This document shows, in pieces, positions 44,449 to 52,999 of a DNA stretch of 64,000 nt (positions within the stretch are counted from its first letter, which is position 1; the number at the start of each line of letters is the position of its first letter). Below the pieces are notes generated by a model that was not told where the DNA came from, ran no database searches, and saw only the letters and a list, made by a program, of their open reading frames with translations. The DNA comes from Burkholderiales bacterium (lineage in GTDB: Bacteria; Pseudomonadota; Gammaproteobacteria; Burkholderiales; Nitrosomonadaceae), in assembly GCA_024235755.1 (NCBI GenBank), contig JACKLV010000012.1, forward strand, positions 58,174 to 122,173. Reading direction: 5' to 3'. The position numbers were made by a program, and so were the translations under genes.

Positions 44449-45061
44449 GTGCTTTTTCTCCACTCGATTCCAACGCGTTGCGTAAATACCTGATTGCGGC
44501 CGATAACCTTGACTTGACGGTGCCGACCGGTATTTGGCATCGCTCAGCGATCTCCGAACATGTTAAACCTTCATAATAACTTAATACAATGACAGAATAT
44601 TGTGACTCGGGGAGTTGCTCGACAGCAGCGCGTGCATCATGCGACTCGGCATATTGATCCGGTGCCGGTTCAGTAGTTTGAACCGCTTCGGATTCATCAT
44701 ATGCATCCGGCGATACAAATTTTTGTGCACGCGCAAGCTGGCGCAGCCGGTCAATTGCGCGACTTCGCACCCGCATCAGAATCCAGGTTCGCACCGAACT
44801 GCGCGTTTCATCAAAATCGCTTGCTTTGTTCCAGATTTCAAGAAATACATCGTGAATCAGGTCTTCGGCATCTTTGTGGGATTTCAGAATCCTGACTGCA
44901 ACGGCCAACATTTGTGTTACATGGCGCTCGTACAGTTGCGACAGCGCATGGTGATCGTGTTTTGCGATCTGCCGTATCAATTGCGTATCAATGTTCACAG
45001 TGCTTTTGGCTATAATGGGAGTATAAATGTTGAGATAAAAACAGAATATTGTCTTTTGCAC
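44432..45061 (-). CDS. ECF-type RNA polymerase sigma factor
   Basis: A 209-residue sigma-70-family factor. Region 2 spans LYERHVTQMLAVAVRIL, DAEDLIHDVFLEIWNKA and VRTWILMRVRSRAIDRLRQL. Region 4 is LPESQYSVIVLSYYEGLTCS, then EIAERCQIPVGTVKSRLSAA. It lacks region 1 and region 3, as ECF factors do. It is coupled by overlap to a ChrR-like cupin gene, so it probably responds to photo-oxidative or peroxide stress, as in ECF11-type pairs. The start at 45061 is a GTG; an internal GTG at 44998 would remove 21 residues and is also plausible. Confidence 0.92.
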   Translation of the reverse strand: MQKTIFCFYLNIYTPIIAKSTVNIDTQLIRQIAKHDHHALSQLYERHVTQMLAVAVRILKSHKDAEDLIHDVFLEIWNKASDFDETRSSVRTWILMRVRSRAIDRLRQLARAQKFVSPDAYDESEAVQTTEPAPDQYAESHDARAAVEQLPESQYSVIVLSYYEGLTCSEIAERCQIPVGTVKSRLSAAIRYLRNALESSGEKAHVRSK

Positions 45062-45393
45062 TATGATACCGATTAAGTTGGCACTTTGTATAACAGTATG
45101 ACATTGTGAAAATATTAAGGTATGGTGAATGCGTCAGATACATGGATATTGTTGTATTTAGAAGAACATTTTGACTTCTGACGAAAATTGACGGCTTCCA
45201 GCCATTCCCGAAGCTGCTAGCATCAGTCGGTAGCAATCCAGTGATACCTGATGTTTTTTGAAACGTGTGCTGTGGTATGCTGTGGTTAACGTAGTCGTTT
45301 TGTAGATCGTTAAAAGCACGGTGTGAGGCATTGCGTATTAGGCATACAACAGCCTGTTTGAATTTAACTGAGTACGGGCGGTTCAATCAGCAA
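45062..45393. other. divergent intergenic region between the sigma factor gene and glucokinase
   Basis: About 330 bases with no gene. It holds the promoters of the sigma/cupin operon (minus) and glucokinase (plus). No clear ECF-type or sigma-70 promoter pair was found by eye. Confidence 0.45.
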
Positions 45394-46401
45394 ATGCGGA
45401 AATATATTATATATGGCGATATAGGCGGCACCAAAACCTTGTTGCAAATGGCCGAATGTGTTGATGCAACCGTTCACGAGCATGGTGTGCGACGGTATCA
45501 CAGCAGTGATTATCTCTCGTTTTCTGACATGCTGCGTGATTTTCTGAATGAAACCAGTGTTGCAAAAACAGGCAGTCTGGAAGCAGCCTGTTTTGCTGTA
45601 GCAGGACCTGTAGTCGCTCAGTCTGCACAATTGACTAATCTGCCCTGGCAATTGGATGCGGTACAAATTGCGCAGGTATTTTCAATCCCCCGCGTTAAAC
45701 TGCTCAATGATTTTGAAGCGGCCGCCATGGGTGTTGATAGCCTGGCCTCCGATGATTTGGTGGTGCTGCAATCGGGTCGTGCGCAACCGCAGGCAACGCG
45801 CGTGATACTCGGTGCAGGTACGGGTATGGGTGTGGCGTGGCTAGTATGGCATGAGAAGGGTTACCAACCGTTATCGACGGAGGCTGGCCATATTGATTTT
45901 GCACCGACAAATGCACTACAGATGCGGCTGCTTGAGAAAATGCAGAACAAGTTTCACCGCGTTTCGGTAGAGCGTCTTTTGTCCGGCGCAGGATTGACGC
46001 AGATTTTTAGTTTTTTGCTGGAGCATCAGCGAGATTGTGCGGATTGTTCCCAGTTTCAATTGGATAAAGACAGTGGCGCGGTTATCACGGCACTTGCAGC
46101 CGAGCAAAAACATCCGGTCGCAATCAGGTCGCTGGAATTATTTGCAGAGATGTATGGCACTTATGCGGGTAATCTGGCACTTGCAGGGTTATGTAAAAAT
46201 GGCGTATACATTGCCGGGGGTATTGCGCCGAAAATCATTGATACGCTTCAGGCAGGGGGGTTTATGCGGGCATTTTGTGATAAGGGGAGGTTTTCCGACT
46301 TGATGAAGACTATTCCGGTGCGGGTGGTTACTAATCCAGATATCGGTCTTTTGGGCGCTAAAAATGTTGCCCGGAAATTGTCTCAGGCTACTTTCTCTTA
46401 G
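45394..46401 (+). CDS. glk: glucokinase
   Basis: A 335-residue ROK-unrelated Glk-family kinase that phosphorylates glucose with ATP. It has the phosphate-binding GDIGGTKTLL, the sugar-binding LNDFEAAAMGV, the second phosphate loop GAGTGMGVAWLV, STEAGHIDFAP and the adenosine-binding YIAGGIAPKI. It is the normal length for bacterial Glk. The ATG at 45394 is chosen because homologues begin just before GDIGGT; an upstream TTG at 45331 would add 21 unlikely residues. It precedes the glycogen phosphorylase gene by 28 bases, which fits an operon. Confidence 0.93.
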   Translation: MRKYIIYGDIGGTKTLLQMAECVDATVHEHGVRRYHSSDYLSFSDMLRDFLNETSVAKTGSLEAACFAVAGPVVAQSAQLTNLPWQLDAVQIAQVFSIPRVKLLNDFEAAAMGVDSLASDDLVVLQSGRAQPQATRVILGAGTGMGVAWLVWHEKGYQPLSTEAGHIDFAPTNALQMRLLEKMQNKFHRVSVERLLSGAGLTQIFSFLLEHQRDCADCSQFQLDKDSGAVITALAAEQKHPVAIRSLELFAEMYGTYAGNLALAGLCKNGVYIAGGIAPKIIDTLQAGGFMRAFCDKGRFSDLMKTIPVRVVTNPDIGLLGAKNVARKLSQATFS

Positions 46402-46429
46402 ATGTATTGTTTGTCAGGGGAATTGATTT

Positions 46430-48985
46430 ATGTTTTCTAAAACTACTTTTACCATTACCATCAACCCAAAAATTCCACCCCGACTGGAACGATTGGAAGA
46501 ACTGGCAAATAATCTCTGGTACAGCTGGGACCGTGCCACACGTATGCTTTTTTCCAGATTGGATCCAGTTCTCTGGGGCGCTGTCGGACATAACCCGAAA
46601 GCTTTTCTCAAACGCGCGGATGAATCCGTGCTGTTGAAAGCGGCGGAAGATCCCACTTTTCTGACGACCTACGACAGCATTTTGTCGACATTTGATTCTT
46701 ATTTGTACGAGCCGTCACAACAGGACAAGACAAACGGTCTGCAACCGAAAGATCAGATCGTTTATTTCTGTTTTGAATTCGGTTTTCATGAAAGTTTGCC
46801 TATTTATTCCGGCGGCCTGGGTATCCTCGCCGGCGATCACTGTAAAGCGGCAAGCGATCTGCACCTGCCGTTTGTGGCCGTGGGCTTGCTGTATCGGCAA
46901 GGTTATTTTTCTCAGACAATCGATAACCAGGGAAATCAGCGCGCCATCTATGCCGATTCGGAGTTTGATGATTTGCCGGTGTCGCCGGTCTTGCAAGACG
47001 ACGGCTCTGAAATACGGATTAAGGTTGCACTGCCTGGTCGACAAGTCACGGTAAAGATATGGATGGTCAAAATCGGCCGCGTTACGCTTTATTTGCTGGA
47101 CACCGACCTACCGGAAAATTCGGAGCAAGATCGAAACATTACGCATAAACTATATGGCGGCGACAAGACTATGCGTATTGAACAGGAAATTATCCTGGGC
47201 ATTGGCGGTGTGCGCGCTTTACACGAAATGGGAATAAGACCGACTGTGTGGCATGTCAATGAAGGTCATGCCGCATTTATGATACCAGAGCGTGTTCGTA
47301 TTCTCATGCGCCAGGATCTTGATTTTGCCAGTGCGCTTGAGGCAGTCGCGGTCAATACCATTTTTACCACGCACACGGCAGTGCCTGCCGGACACGATCA
47401 TTTCAGCGATGAAACGATTCAACGTTATTTCGAATCTTTTTACCATGACCTGAATATCACGCATGAAACCTTTATGGCGCTAGGCCAAACCGCCAGCAGC
47501 ATGGATTTCAATATGACCGCACTCGCTATACGGGGCTCGCGCACGCACAATGGCGTCAGTAAAATACATGGCAATGTGTCAGCGAAGATTTGTCAGGACT
47601 TATGGCCGCAGATCGAACCGGAAGAAAATCCCATTACGTATATCACAAACGGCGTTCATGTGCCGACTTTCTTGGCGCAGGAATGGTCCGATCTGTTTGA
47701 CCGTTTTATGGGGTACAACTGGCGCAATAAAATGTGCGATTCGGCATTCTGGGAGCGAATTCATGATATTCCCGATCACATGTTCTGGAGTATCCGGCAA
47801 TCCTTAAAATCACAGATGCTTTTTGGTATCCGGGATCGGTTGGCTGAACAAAATACGCGCAATCACGGCTCCGACGCGCACCTCGACCGTTTGCTGAAAT
47901 TCACCGATCCGGTCAATCCCAATGTGTTGACCATTGGTTTTGCGCGCCGTTTTGCAACCTATAAGCGTGCCACATTATTATTCGAGAACTTGAACTGGTT
48001 GCGCAAAATCGTCCTGGATGAAGAATTTCCGGTGCTGATGATTTTTGCCGGTAAGGCGCATCCGGCCGATGAACCGGGACAGGATTTAATCCGGCGTATC
48101 AGTCAGATCGCACATATGCCGGAGTTTGAAGGCAGACTATTGCTTGTTGAAGGGTACGATCTGCGTCTGGCCAGACGGCTGGTTGCCGGTGTGGACGTCT
48201 GGCTCAACAATCCGATTTATCCGCTGGAAGCGAGCGGTACCTCGGGCATCAAAGCCGGTATCAATGGCTCGATCAACTTGAGTGTCCTCGACGGCTGGTG
48301 GGAAGAGGGATACGATGGTCATAATGGCTGGGCCATTAAACCCGGACCGGAAAATATGGAAGCAGTGCTGCGCGATCAGGAAGAAAGCCAGGCATTGTAT
48401 GAAATCCTGCAGGATCAAGTGATACCGCTTTATTACAATCGCAGCAAGTTCGGTTATTCACCTGAATGGGTAAAAATGGCCAAACATTCTATGGCATCGC
48501 TGCTGCCCTGTTTCAGTGCGTCGCGCATGGTGGAGCAATATTTGAAAAATTTCTATCATCCCGCAAGTAAACAAAACGAGCGTTATGCTTCGCAACATTT
48601 TTCCAGTGCACGAGAAGTTGCGGTATGGAAAAACCGTATCAGAACCGCATGGCACGGCGTTCAAATCCGTCGCCTGGACACGCCTCGCGTACGGGCCTGC
48701 TTTAATGAAGTCCTGGATTTCAAAATCGCTGCGAAACTGAACGGATTAAAACCAGAAGATGTAATTGTAGAACTGTTGATATGCAGGCAATACAAAAAAA
48801 CCCGGCTCAGAAATTTCAGTCATTTCAGCTTTGAATACGCCGGCGTTCAAGAACAAAACGAACATATCTTTGAACTCAAGCTATCTCCTGAGCTATGCGG
48901 CAAACAGGAATATTTTATTCGTATCTATCCCTATCATACTTTATTGACGCATCCGTTGGAGATGGGCATGATGGTCTGGTTGTAA
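46430..48985 (+). CDS. glgP: glycogen/alpha-glucan phosphorylase
   Basis: An 851-residue PLP-dependent phosphorylase of the shorter alpha-glucan type, releasing glucose 1-phosphate from glycogen or maltodextrins. The N-terminal start (PRLERLEELANNLWYSW), YSGGLGILAGDH, WHVNEGHAAFM, GFARRFATYKRATLLF and the PLP site EASGTSGIKAGINGSINLS (Lys608) are all present. The cofactor phosphate region and C-terminal domain are complete. It follows glucokinase in the same operon. A hairpin 7 bases after the stop separates it from the trehalose genes. Confidence 0.93.
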   Translation: MFSKTTFTITINPKIPPRLERLEELANNLWYSWDRATRMLFSRLDPVLWGAVGHNPKAFLKRADESVLLKAAEDPTFLTTYDSILSTFDSYLYEPSQQDKTNGLQPKDQIVYFCFEFGFHESLPIYSGGLGILAGDHCKAASDLHLPFVAVGLLYRQGYFSQTIDNQGNQRAIYADSEFDDLPVSPVLQDDGSEIRIKVALPGRQVTVKIWMVKIGRVTLYLLDTDLPENSEQDRNITHKLYGGDKTMRIEQEIILGIGGVRALHEMGIRPTVWHVNEGHAAFMIPERVRILMRQDLDFASALEAVAVNTIFTTHTAVPAGHDHFSDETIQRYFESFYHDLNITHETFMALGQTASSMDFNMTALAIRGSRTHNGVSKIHGNVSAKICQDLWPQIEPEENPITYITNGVHVPTFLAQEWSDLFDRFMGYNWRNKMCDSAFWERIHDIPDHMFWSIRQSLKSQMLFGIRDRLAEQNTRNHGSDAHLDRLLKFTDPVNPNVLTIGFARRFATYKRATLLFENLNWLRKIVLDEEFPVLMIFAGKAHPADEPGQDLIRRISQIAHMPEFEGRLLLVEGYDLRLARRLVAGVDVWLNNPIYPLEASGTSGIKAGINGSINLSVLDGWWEEGYDGHNGWAIKPGPENMEAVLRDQEESQALYEILQDQVIPLYYNRSKFGYSPEWVKMAKHSMASLLPCFSASRMVEQYLKNFYHPASKQNERYASQHFSSAREVAVWKNRIRTAWHGVQIRRLDTPRVRACFNEVLDFKIAAKLNGLKPEDVIVELLICRQYKKTRLRNFSHFSFEYAGVQEQNEHIFELKLSPELCGKQEYFIRIYPYHTLLTHPLEMGMMVWL

Positions 48986-48991
48986 GCCGGG

Positions 48992-49020
48992 TGGCTGCCC
49001 AACCGGCGGTCGGGCAGCCA
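48992..49020 (+). terminator. GC-rich hairpin after glgP
   Basis: A perfect 9-base stem TGGCTGCCC / GGGCAGCCA with an 11-base loop, 7 bases after the stop. It lacks a T-run, so it may attenuate or protect the 3' end rather than terminate fully. Confidence 0.5.
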
Positions 49021-49061
49021 GGCAGTCGCTGCGCGTGACCGTTTAAACTTGAACCGCGGGT

Positions 49062-49089
49062 TTGACAATCAGCGTAATTGCTTTATGCT
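49062..49089 (+). promoter_or_regulatory. sigma-70 promoter of the trehalose operon
   Basis: TTGACA at 49062 and TATGCT at 49084, with a 16-base spacer. It is about 70 bases upstream of the DUF5752 gene ATG and would start a separate transcript for the four genes that follow. Confidence 0.65.
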
Positions 49090-49160
49090 GAAAAGCATTG
49101 CGGTATCCGCGCTATTGCTGCGCGTCTGGTCCGGTAATGCAATGACAAAGGAGGCATCCT

Positions 49161-49871
49161 ATGAATACGCCTGGCGCTGCTCCTGAATGCACAGCTTCAG
49201 ATTCCGTAAGCCGTCCCGGTCCTTTTTTTATAAAAGATTGCGCACTGGTTGCGCTGGCGACCGGCAGACGGGCACGCATGCTGCAAGAATTCAGAAATGA
49301 AATTACGCAAATTGATGAATCCAGCATTTATCATCACTACTGGGGCGGCCTTTTGCAGGCGCGTTTTGAAGAGCGCGAATTTAACAATGATTTTGCTGCC
49401 TGGGTCCGGCATGGTATTCACGACGCCATTCTTGCAGAGCGGCTTGCGGCGCTCGATCCAACTGATTTTACAGATCTCGAATCGTTGCGTCATGAAATCA
49501 TTGAGTTGATTGATATGCGTCTGGATGAATGTGAGAGCCTGCTGTGGATGCGCGCTACACAGCAATTTGAATTTATCCGGTCGCAAATCATTGTGTTTGA
49601 TACCACTTGGCATTTGCGGCAACCGGCAGAACTGGCGTCAGCCATTGAGCAATTTTCAACCAGCAGCATTTTTTATCACTTTATTGATGCGCGTCGGCGC
49701 ACGTCGCATCGATGCGATGATTTTAGCGACTGGCTGGCCGGGTTTGGCGCAGATTTTATGACATTGCGAGAACGTATAGCAGGCATTGATCCTTATTTCG
49801 GCAGCCTCACCGAATTACGCGCCCAACTCGGACACTTATTTAAGACCCATTTTCGGGAGAGAGGCTCATGA
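49161..49871 (+). CDS. DUF5752-family protein of the trehalose operon
   Basis: A 236-residue protein of a family that accompanies trehalose-type glycosyltransferases. Two repeats are visible: residues about 50-115 (SSIYHHYWGGLLQARF, FAAWVRHGIHDAILAERLAA) and 170-230 (SSIFYHFIDARRR, FSDWLAGFGADFMTLRERIA), each ending in a D...F..L..LR..I/L segment. It has no signal peptide or membrane segment. AAAGGAGG precedes the ATG at 49161. It overlaps the glycosyltransferase start by 4 bases, so the two proteins probably act together, but the molecular role is unknown. Confidence 0.8.
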   Translation: MNTPGAAPECTASDSVSRPGPFFIKDCALVALATGRRARMLQEFRNEITQIDESSIYHHYWGGLLQARFEEREFNNDFAAWVRHGIHDAILAERLAALDPTDFTDLESLRHEIIELIDMRLDECESLLWMRATQQFEFIRSQIIVFDTTWHLRQPAELASAIEQFSTSSIFYHFIDARRRTSHRCDDFSDWLAGFGADFMTLRERIAGIDPYFGSLTELRAQLGHLFKTHFRERGS

Positions 49872-51124
49872 GCTTTCTCGACGATTATGCACAAATCACT
49901 GGTCATGATGTCATTGAACATTTGCGCCAACTTGCAGCGCCATTTTCTGGCGCGAAAGTCGTGCATGTCAATTCCACGCGTGTTGGCGGCGGCGTTGCCG
50001 AAATTCTGACCAAAATGATACCGCTCATGCAAGAACTCGGCATTAATGCAAGCTGGGAAGTCATTACCGGGGAGAGTCAGTTCTTCGAGTGCACCAAAGG
50101 CATGCATAATACGCTTCAAGGCAATCAAATTCATCTAAGCGATAAGTTGCTCGAAGTTTATGAAAGAACCAATGCCGAGAATGCCGAATCGTTGCGCGCA
50201 TCGCTCACGGAGGCGGATTTTGTTTTTATTCACGATCCTCAGCCGGCTGCGTTATTGCAGCATTTTCCAAATCGTAAAGGCAAATGGATCTGGCGTTGCC
50301 ATATTGACGCTAGTCATCCTTACCGACCGGTCTGGAAATACTTGCGTCAGTTCATCGCGCCGTACGACGCCAGCATTTTTTCGCTGGCTGCTTTCGCCCG
50401 CGAATTGCCGCATCCGATTTATCTGATTCCGCCCAGCATCGACCCGCTCAGCGATAAAAATATAGAACTGAAGCCGGATGCGGTACGGCAGGTATATGAA
50501 AAATACAAATTGGACTCCGAGCGTCCGCTGATATTGCAGGTATCCAGGTTTGATCGTTTTAAAGATCCGATCGGGGTGATTGAGGCCTATAAACTGGCTA
50601 AAAAATATCTGCCGTCGTTGCAGTTGGTGATGGCTGGCGGTGAAGCGACAGACGACCCTGAAGGAAGCGTTGTGCTCAGTGAAGTACAGGAAGCCGCGAG
50701 AGGCGATTCTGACATTCATATTCTACTGCTGCCGTCCGATGCGCATCTGGAAATTAACGCGTTGCAACGGGCAGCGGATATCGTGCTGCAGAAGTCTGTT
50801 CGTGAAGGTTTCGGGCTGACCGTCACTGAAGCGATGTGGAAAGGCAAGCCCGTCATCGGCGGCGATGTGGGCGGGATACGATTACAGGTGATCAATCACC
50901 ATACCGGCTTTCTAGCAAGTACGCCTGAGGGAGCCGCCCTGCGTATCCGCTATCTGCTTTATCAACCTGAAAAAATCGGTGAAATGGGTGAAAAAGCTAG
51001 GGTTTTTGTGCGCGACAATTTTCTCATAACCCGTCATTTGCGCGAATATCTAGCGTTGATGGTCGCGTTGTTATATGAATCGCAGGACCGCATCGAGCTT
51101 TCCGGTTCCAGTCTGAATCAGTAA
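49868..51124 (+). CDS. family 4 glycosyltransferase, TreT-like trehalose synthase
   Basis: A 418-residue GT-B enzyme. The start HVNSTRVGGGVAEIL, then WRCHIDASHPYRPVWKYL, IPPSIDPLSDKN, LQVSRFDRFKDPIGVIEAY, and the donor-site SVREGFGLTVTEAMWKGKP with GGIRLQ match trehalose glycosyltransferring synthases, which join NDP-glucose and glucose to give trehalose. It overlaps the DUF5752 gene by 4 bases and precedes treZ by 30 bases. The donor nucleotide cannot be read from the sequence, and sucrose- or other glucoside-forming activity remains possible. Confidence 0.85.
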   Translation: MSFLDDYAQITGHDVIEHLRQLAAPFSGAKVVHVNSTRVGGGVAEILTKMIPLMQELGINASWEVITGESQFFECTKGMHNTLQGNQIHLSDKLLEVYERTNAENAESLRASLTEADFVFIHDPQPAALLQHFPNRKGKWIWRCHIDASHPYRPVWKYLRQFIAPYDASIFSLAAFARELPHPIYLIPPSIDPLSDKNIELKPDAVRQVYEKYKLDSERPLILQVSRFDRFKDPIGVIEAYKLAKKYLPSLQLVMAGGEATDDPEGSVVLSEVQEAARGDSDIHILLLPSDAHLEINALQRAADIVLQKSVREGFGLTVTEAMWKGKPVIGGDVGGIRLQVINHHTGFLASTPEGAALRIRYLLYQPEKIGEMGEKARVFVRDNFLITRHLREYLALMVALLYESQDRIELSGSSLNQ

Positions 51125-51154
51125 TTCCATGATTTATAAATAAAATAACGCGCT

Positions 51155-52999
51155 ATGTCTGACAATGCCTCCTATCATATGCCATTTGGTGCTGAACTGC
51201 AGGATGGAGGCGTGCGTTTCCGGCTTTGGGCGCCTGCTGCGCGGTCGGTGGATGTTTGCCTGAACCATGGCGCTCAAGAGATAATCGTACCGATGAACGC
51301 GGTAGCCGATGGCTGGTTTGAAGTCACGACAGCATTGGCGCGGTCAGGCACCTGTTACCGTTTTCGTATTAATGGCGACAATCGCATACCGGATCCGGCT
51401 TCACGCTTTCAACCGGAAGATGTGCACGGCCCGAGTGAAGTCATCGATTCCGCCAGCTGGAATTGGCAGGATGCTCACTGGAAGGGGCGTTCATGGGAAG
51501 AAACTGTGATTTACGAGTTGCATGTCGGCAGTTTTACCTCTGAAGGTAATTTTGCCGGCGTGCTGGAAAAACTCGACTATCTGGTGGATCTGGGAATTAC
51601 CGCGATTGAACTGATGCCTGTTGCCGACTTTCCAGGAAAGCGCAACTGGGGTTATGACGGCACCTATCTGTTTGCCCCCGACAGCCGCTATGGCAGGCCT
51701 GATGATTTGAAAGCACTGATTGATGCAGCGCACGCGCGTAGTTTGATGGTGTTTCTGGACGTGGTCTATAACCACTTCGGGCCGGAGGGAAATTACCTGC
51801 ATCAGTACGCACCACAGTTTTTTACTGAAAAACACAGTACTCCCTGGGGCGCTGCCATCAATTTCGACGATGAATACAGCCACTGGGTGCGGCAGTTTTA
51901 CATTCACAACGCGCTATACTGGCTGAAGGAATACCATGTTGACGGCTTGCGTCTGGATGCAGTTCACGCCATTATGGACGATTCCCAACCAGATATCCTG
52001 ACCGAGTTGTCGCACCGGGTGCGGTCGGCTTTCCCCAATGAGCGTCATATTCATTTGATTCTGGAAAACGACCATAATGCGGCGCATTATCTTGCGCGCG
52101 ACGCTGCTCACAAACCGCGTGCGTATGTTGCGCAGTGGAATGATGATATACACCATGCATTGCATGTGTTGCTGACCGGTGAAACCGGCGGTTATTACAT
52201 GGATTATGCGCAGAATCCAGTCTCCCAGCTGGGGCGCTGTTTGACGGAAGGGTTTGCCTATCAGGGCGAAAGTTCTCTTTACCGTGACGGTGAACCCCGC
52301 GGCGAAACCAGCCGTCATTTGCCACCCACGGCTTTCGTCTCTTTTTTACAGAATCATGATCAGGTGGGTAACCGCGCCTTTGGCGAACGTATTCAGTCGC
52401 TTGCATCGCCGACCCGAATTCATGCCACAGTTGCACTGTTACTGCTCGCGCCGTCACCGCCGCTTTTGTTTATGGGCGAGGAATGGGGCTGCTGTCAGCC
52501 ATTTCCGTTTTTTTGCGATTTTGGCCCGGATCTGGTTAGCGCAGTTGTCAACGGTCGCCGCGAGGAATTCGCCCGTTTTCCGGAGTTCAGCGATCCCGAT
52601 GCGCTTGCGCGTATTCCCAGCCCGATGGATGAAAATACATTCCGGCAAGCTGTGCTGAATTGGACGGACTGCGACCGTCCTGAACATGCATTCTGGTTGA
52701 GATTGTATCGTGAATTGCTTGCCTTGCGTCATCGCGAAATTATGCCGCGCTTGCGCGGCATGACCCGGCAGTCAGCCGGATTCAGTCAACTCAACGCACA
52801 CGCATTAAGCGCATACTGGTTATTGGCGGATGATGCACGCTTGTCAGTTTATGCCAATCTTGGAGATGACGCGTATGGCGGTTGCGATTTTTTATCAAAG
52901 ATCATTCTGTACACTACGCACCATAGTGATCGGAATCATATCGACATCCTGCCGCCTTGGTCTGTAATCTGGTGCCTGAATGAAGGGCCCGAGCCATGA
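51155..52999 (+). CDS. treZ: malto-oligosyltrehalose trehalohydrolase
   Basis: A 614-residue GH13 enzyme that cuts trehalose from maltooligosyltrehalose. An N-terminal CBM48-like domain (FGAELQDGGVRFRLWAPAA) precedes the barrel. Catalytic motifs are DVVYNHFGPEGNYL, GLRLDAVHAI (nucleophile Asp268), HLILENDHN (acid/base Glu304) and FLQNHDQVGNRAFGER (third Asp region). The length is normal. It overlaps treY by 4 bases; the two enzymes form the TreYZ pathway from glycogen-type chains to trehalose. Confidence 0.95.
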   Translation: MSDNASYHMPFGAELQDGGVRFRLWAPAARSVDVCLNHGAQEIIVPMNAVADGWFEVTTALARSGTCYRFRINGDNRIPDPASRFQPEDVHGPSEVIDSASWNWQDAHWKGRSWEETVIYELHVGSFTSEGNFAGVLEKLDYLVDLGITAIELMPVADFPGKRNWGYDGTYLFAPDSRYGRPDDLKALIDAAHARSLMVFLDVVYNHFGPEGNYLHQYAPQFFTEKHSTPWGAAINFDDEYSHWVRQFYIHNALYWLKEYHVDGLRLDAVHAIMDDSQPDILTELSHRVRSAFPNERHIHLILENDHNAAHYLARDAAHKPRAYVAQWNDDIHHALHVLLTGETGGYYMDYAQNPVSQLGRCLTEGFAYQGESSLYRDGEPRGETSRHLPPTAFVSFLQNHDQVGNRAFGERIQSLASPTRIHATVALLLLAPSPPLLFMGEEWGCCQPFPFFCDFGPDLVSAVVNGRREEFARFPEFSDPDALARIPSPMDENTFRQAVLNWTDCDRPEHAFWLRLYRELLALRHREIMPRLRGMTRQSAGFSQLNAHALSAYWLLADDARLSVYANLGDDAYGGCDFLSKIILYTTHHSDRNHIDILPPWSVIWCLNEGPEP

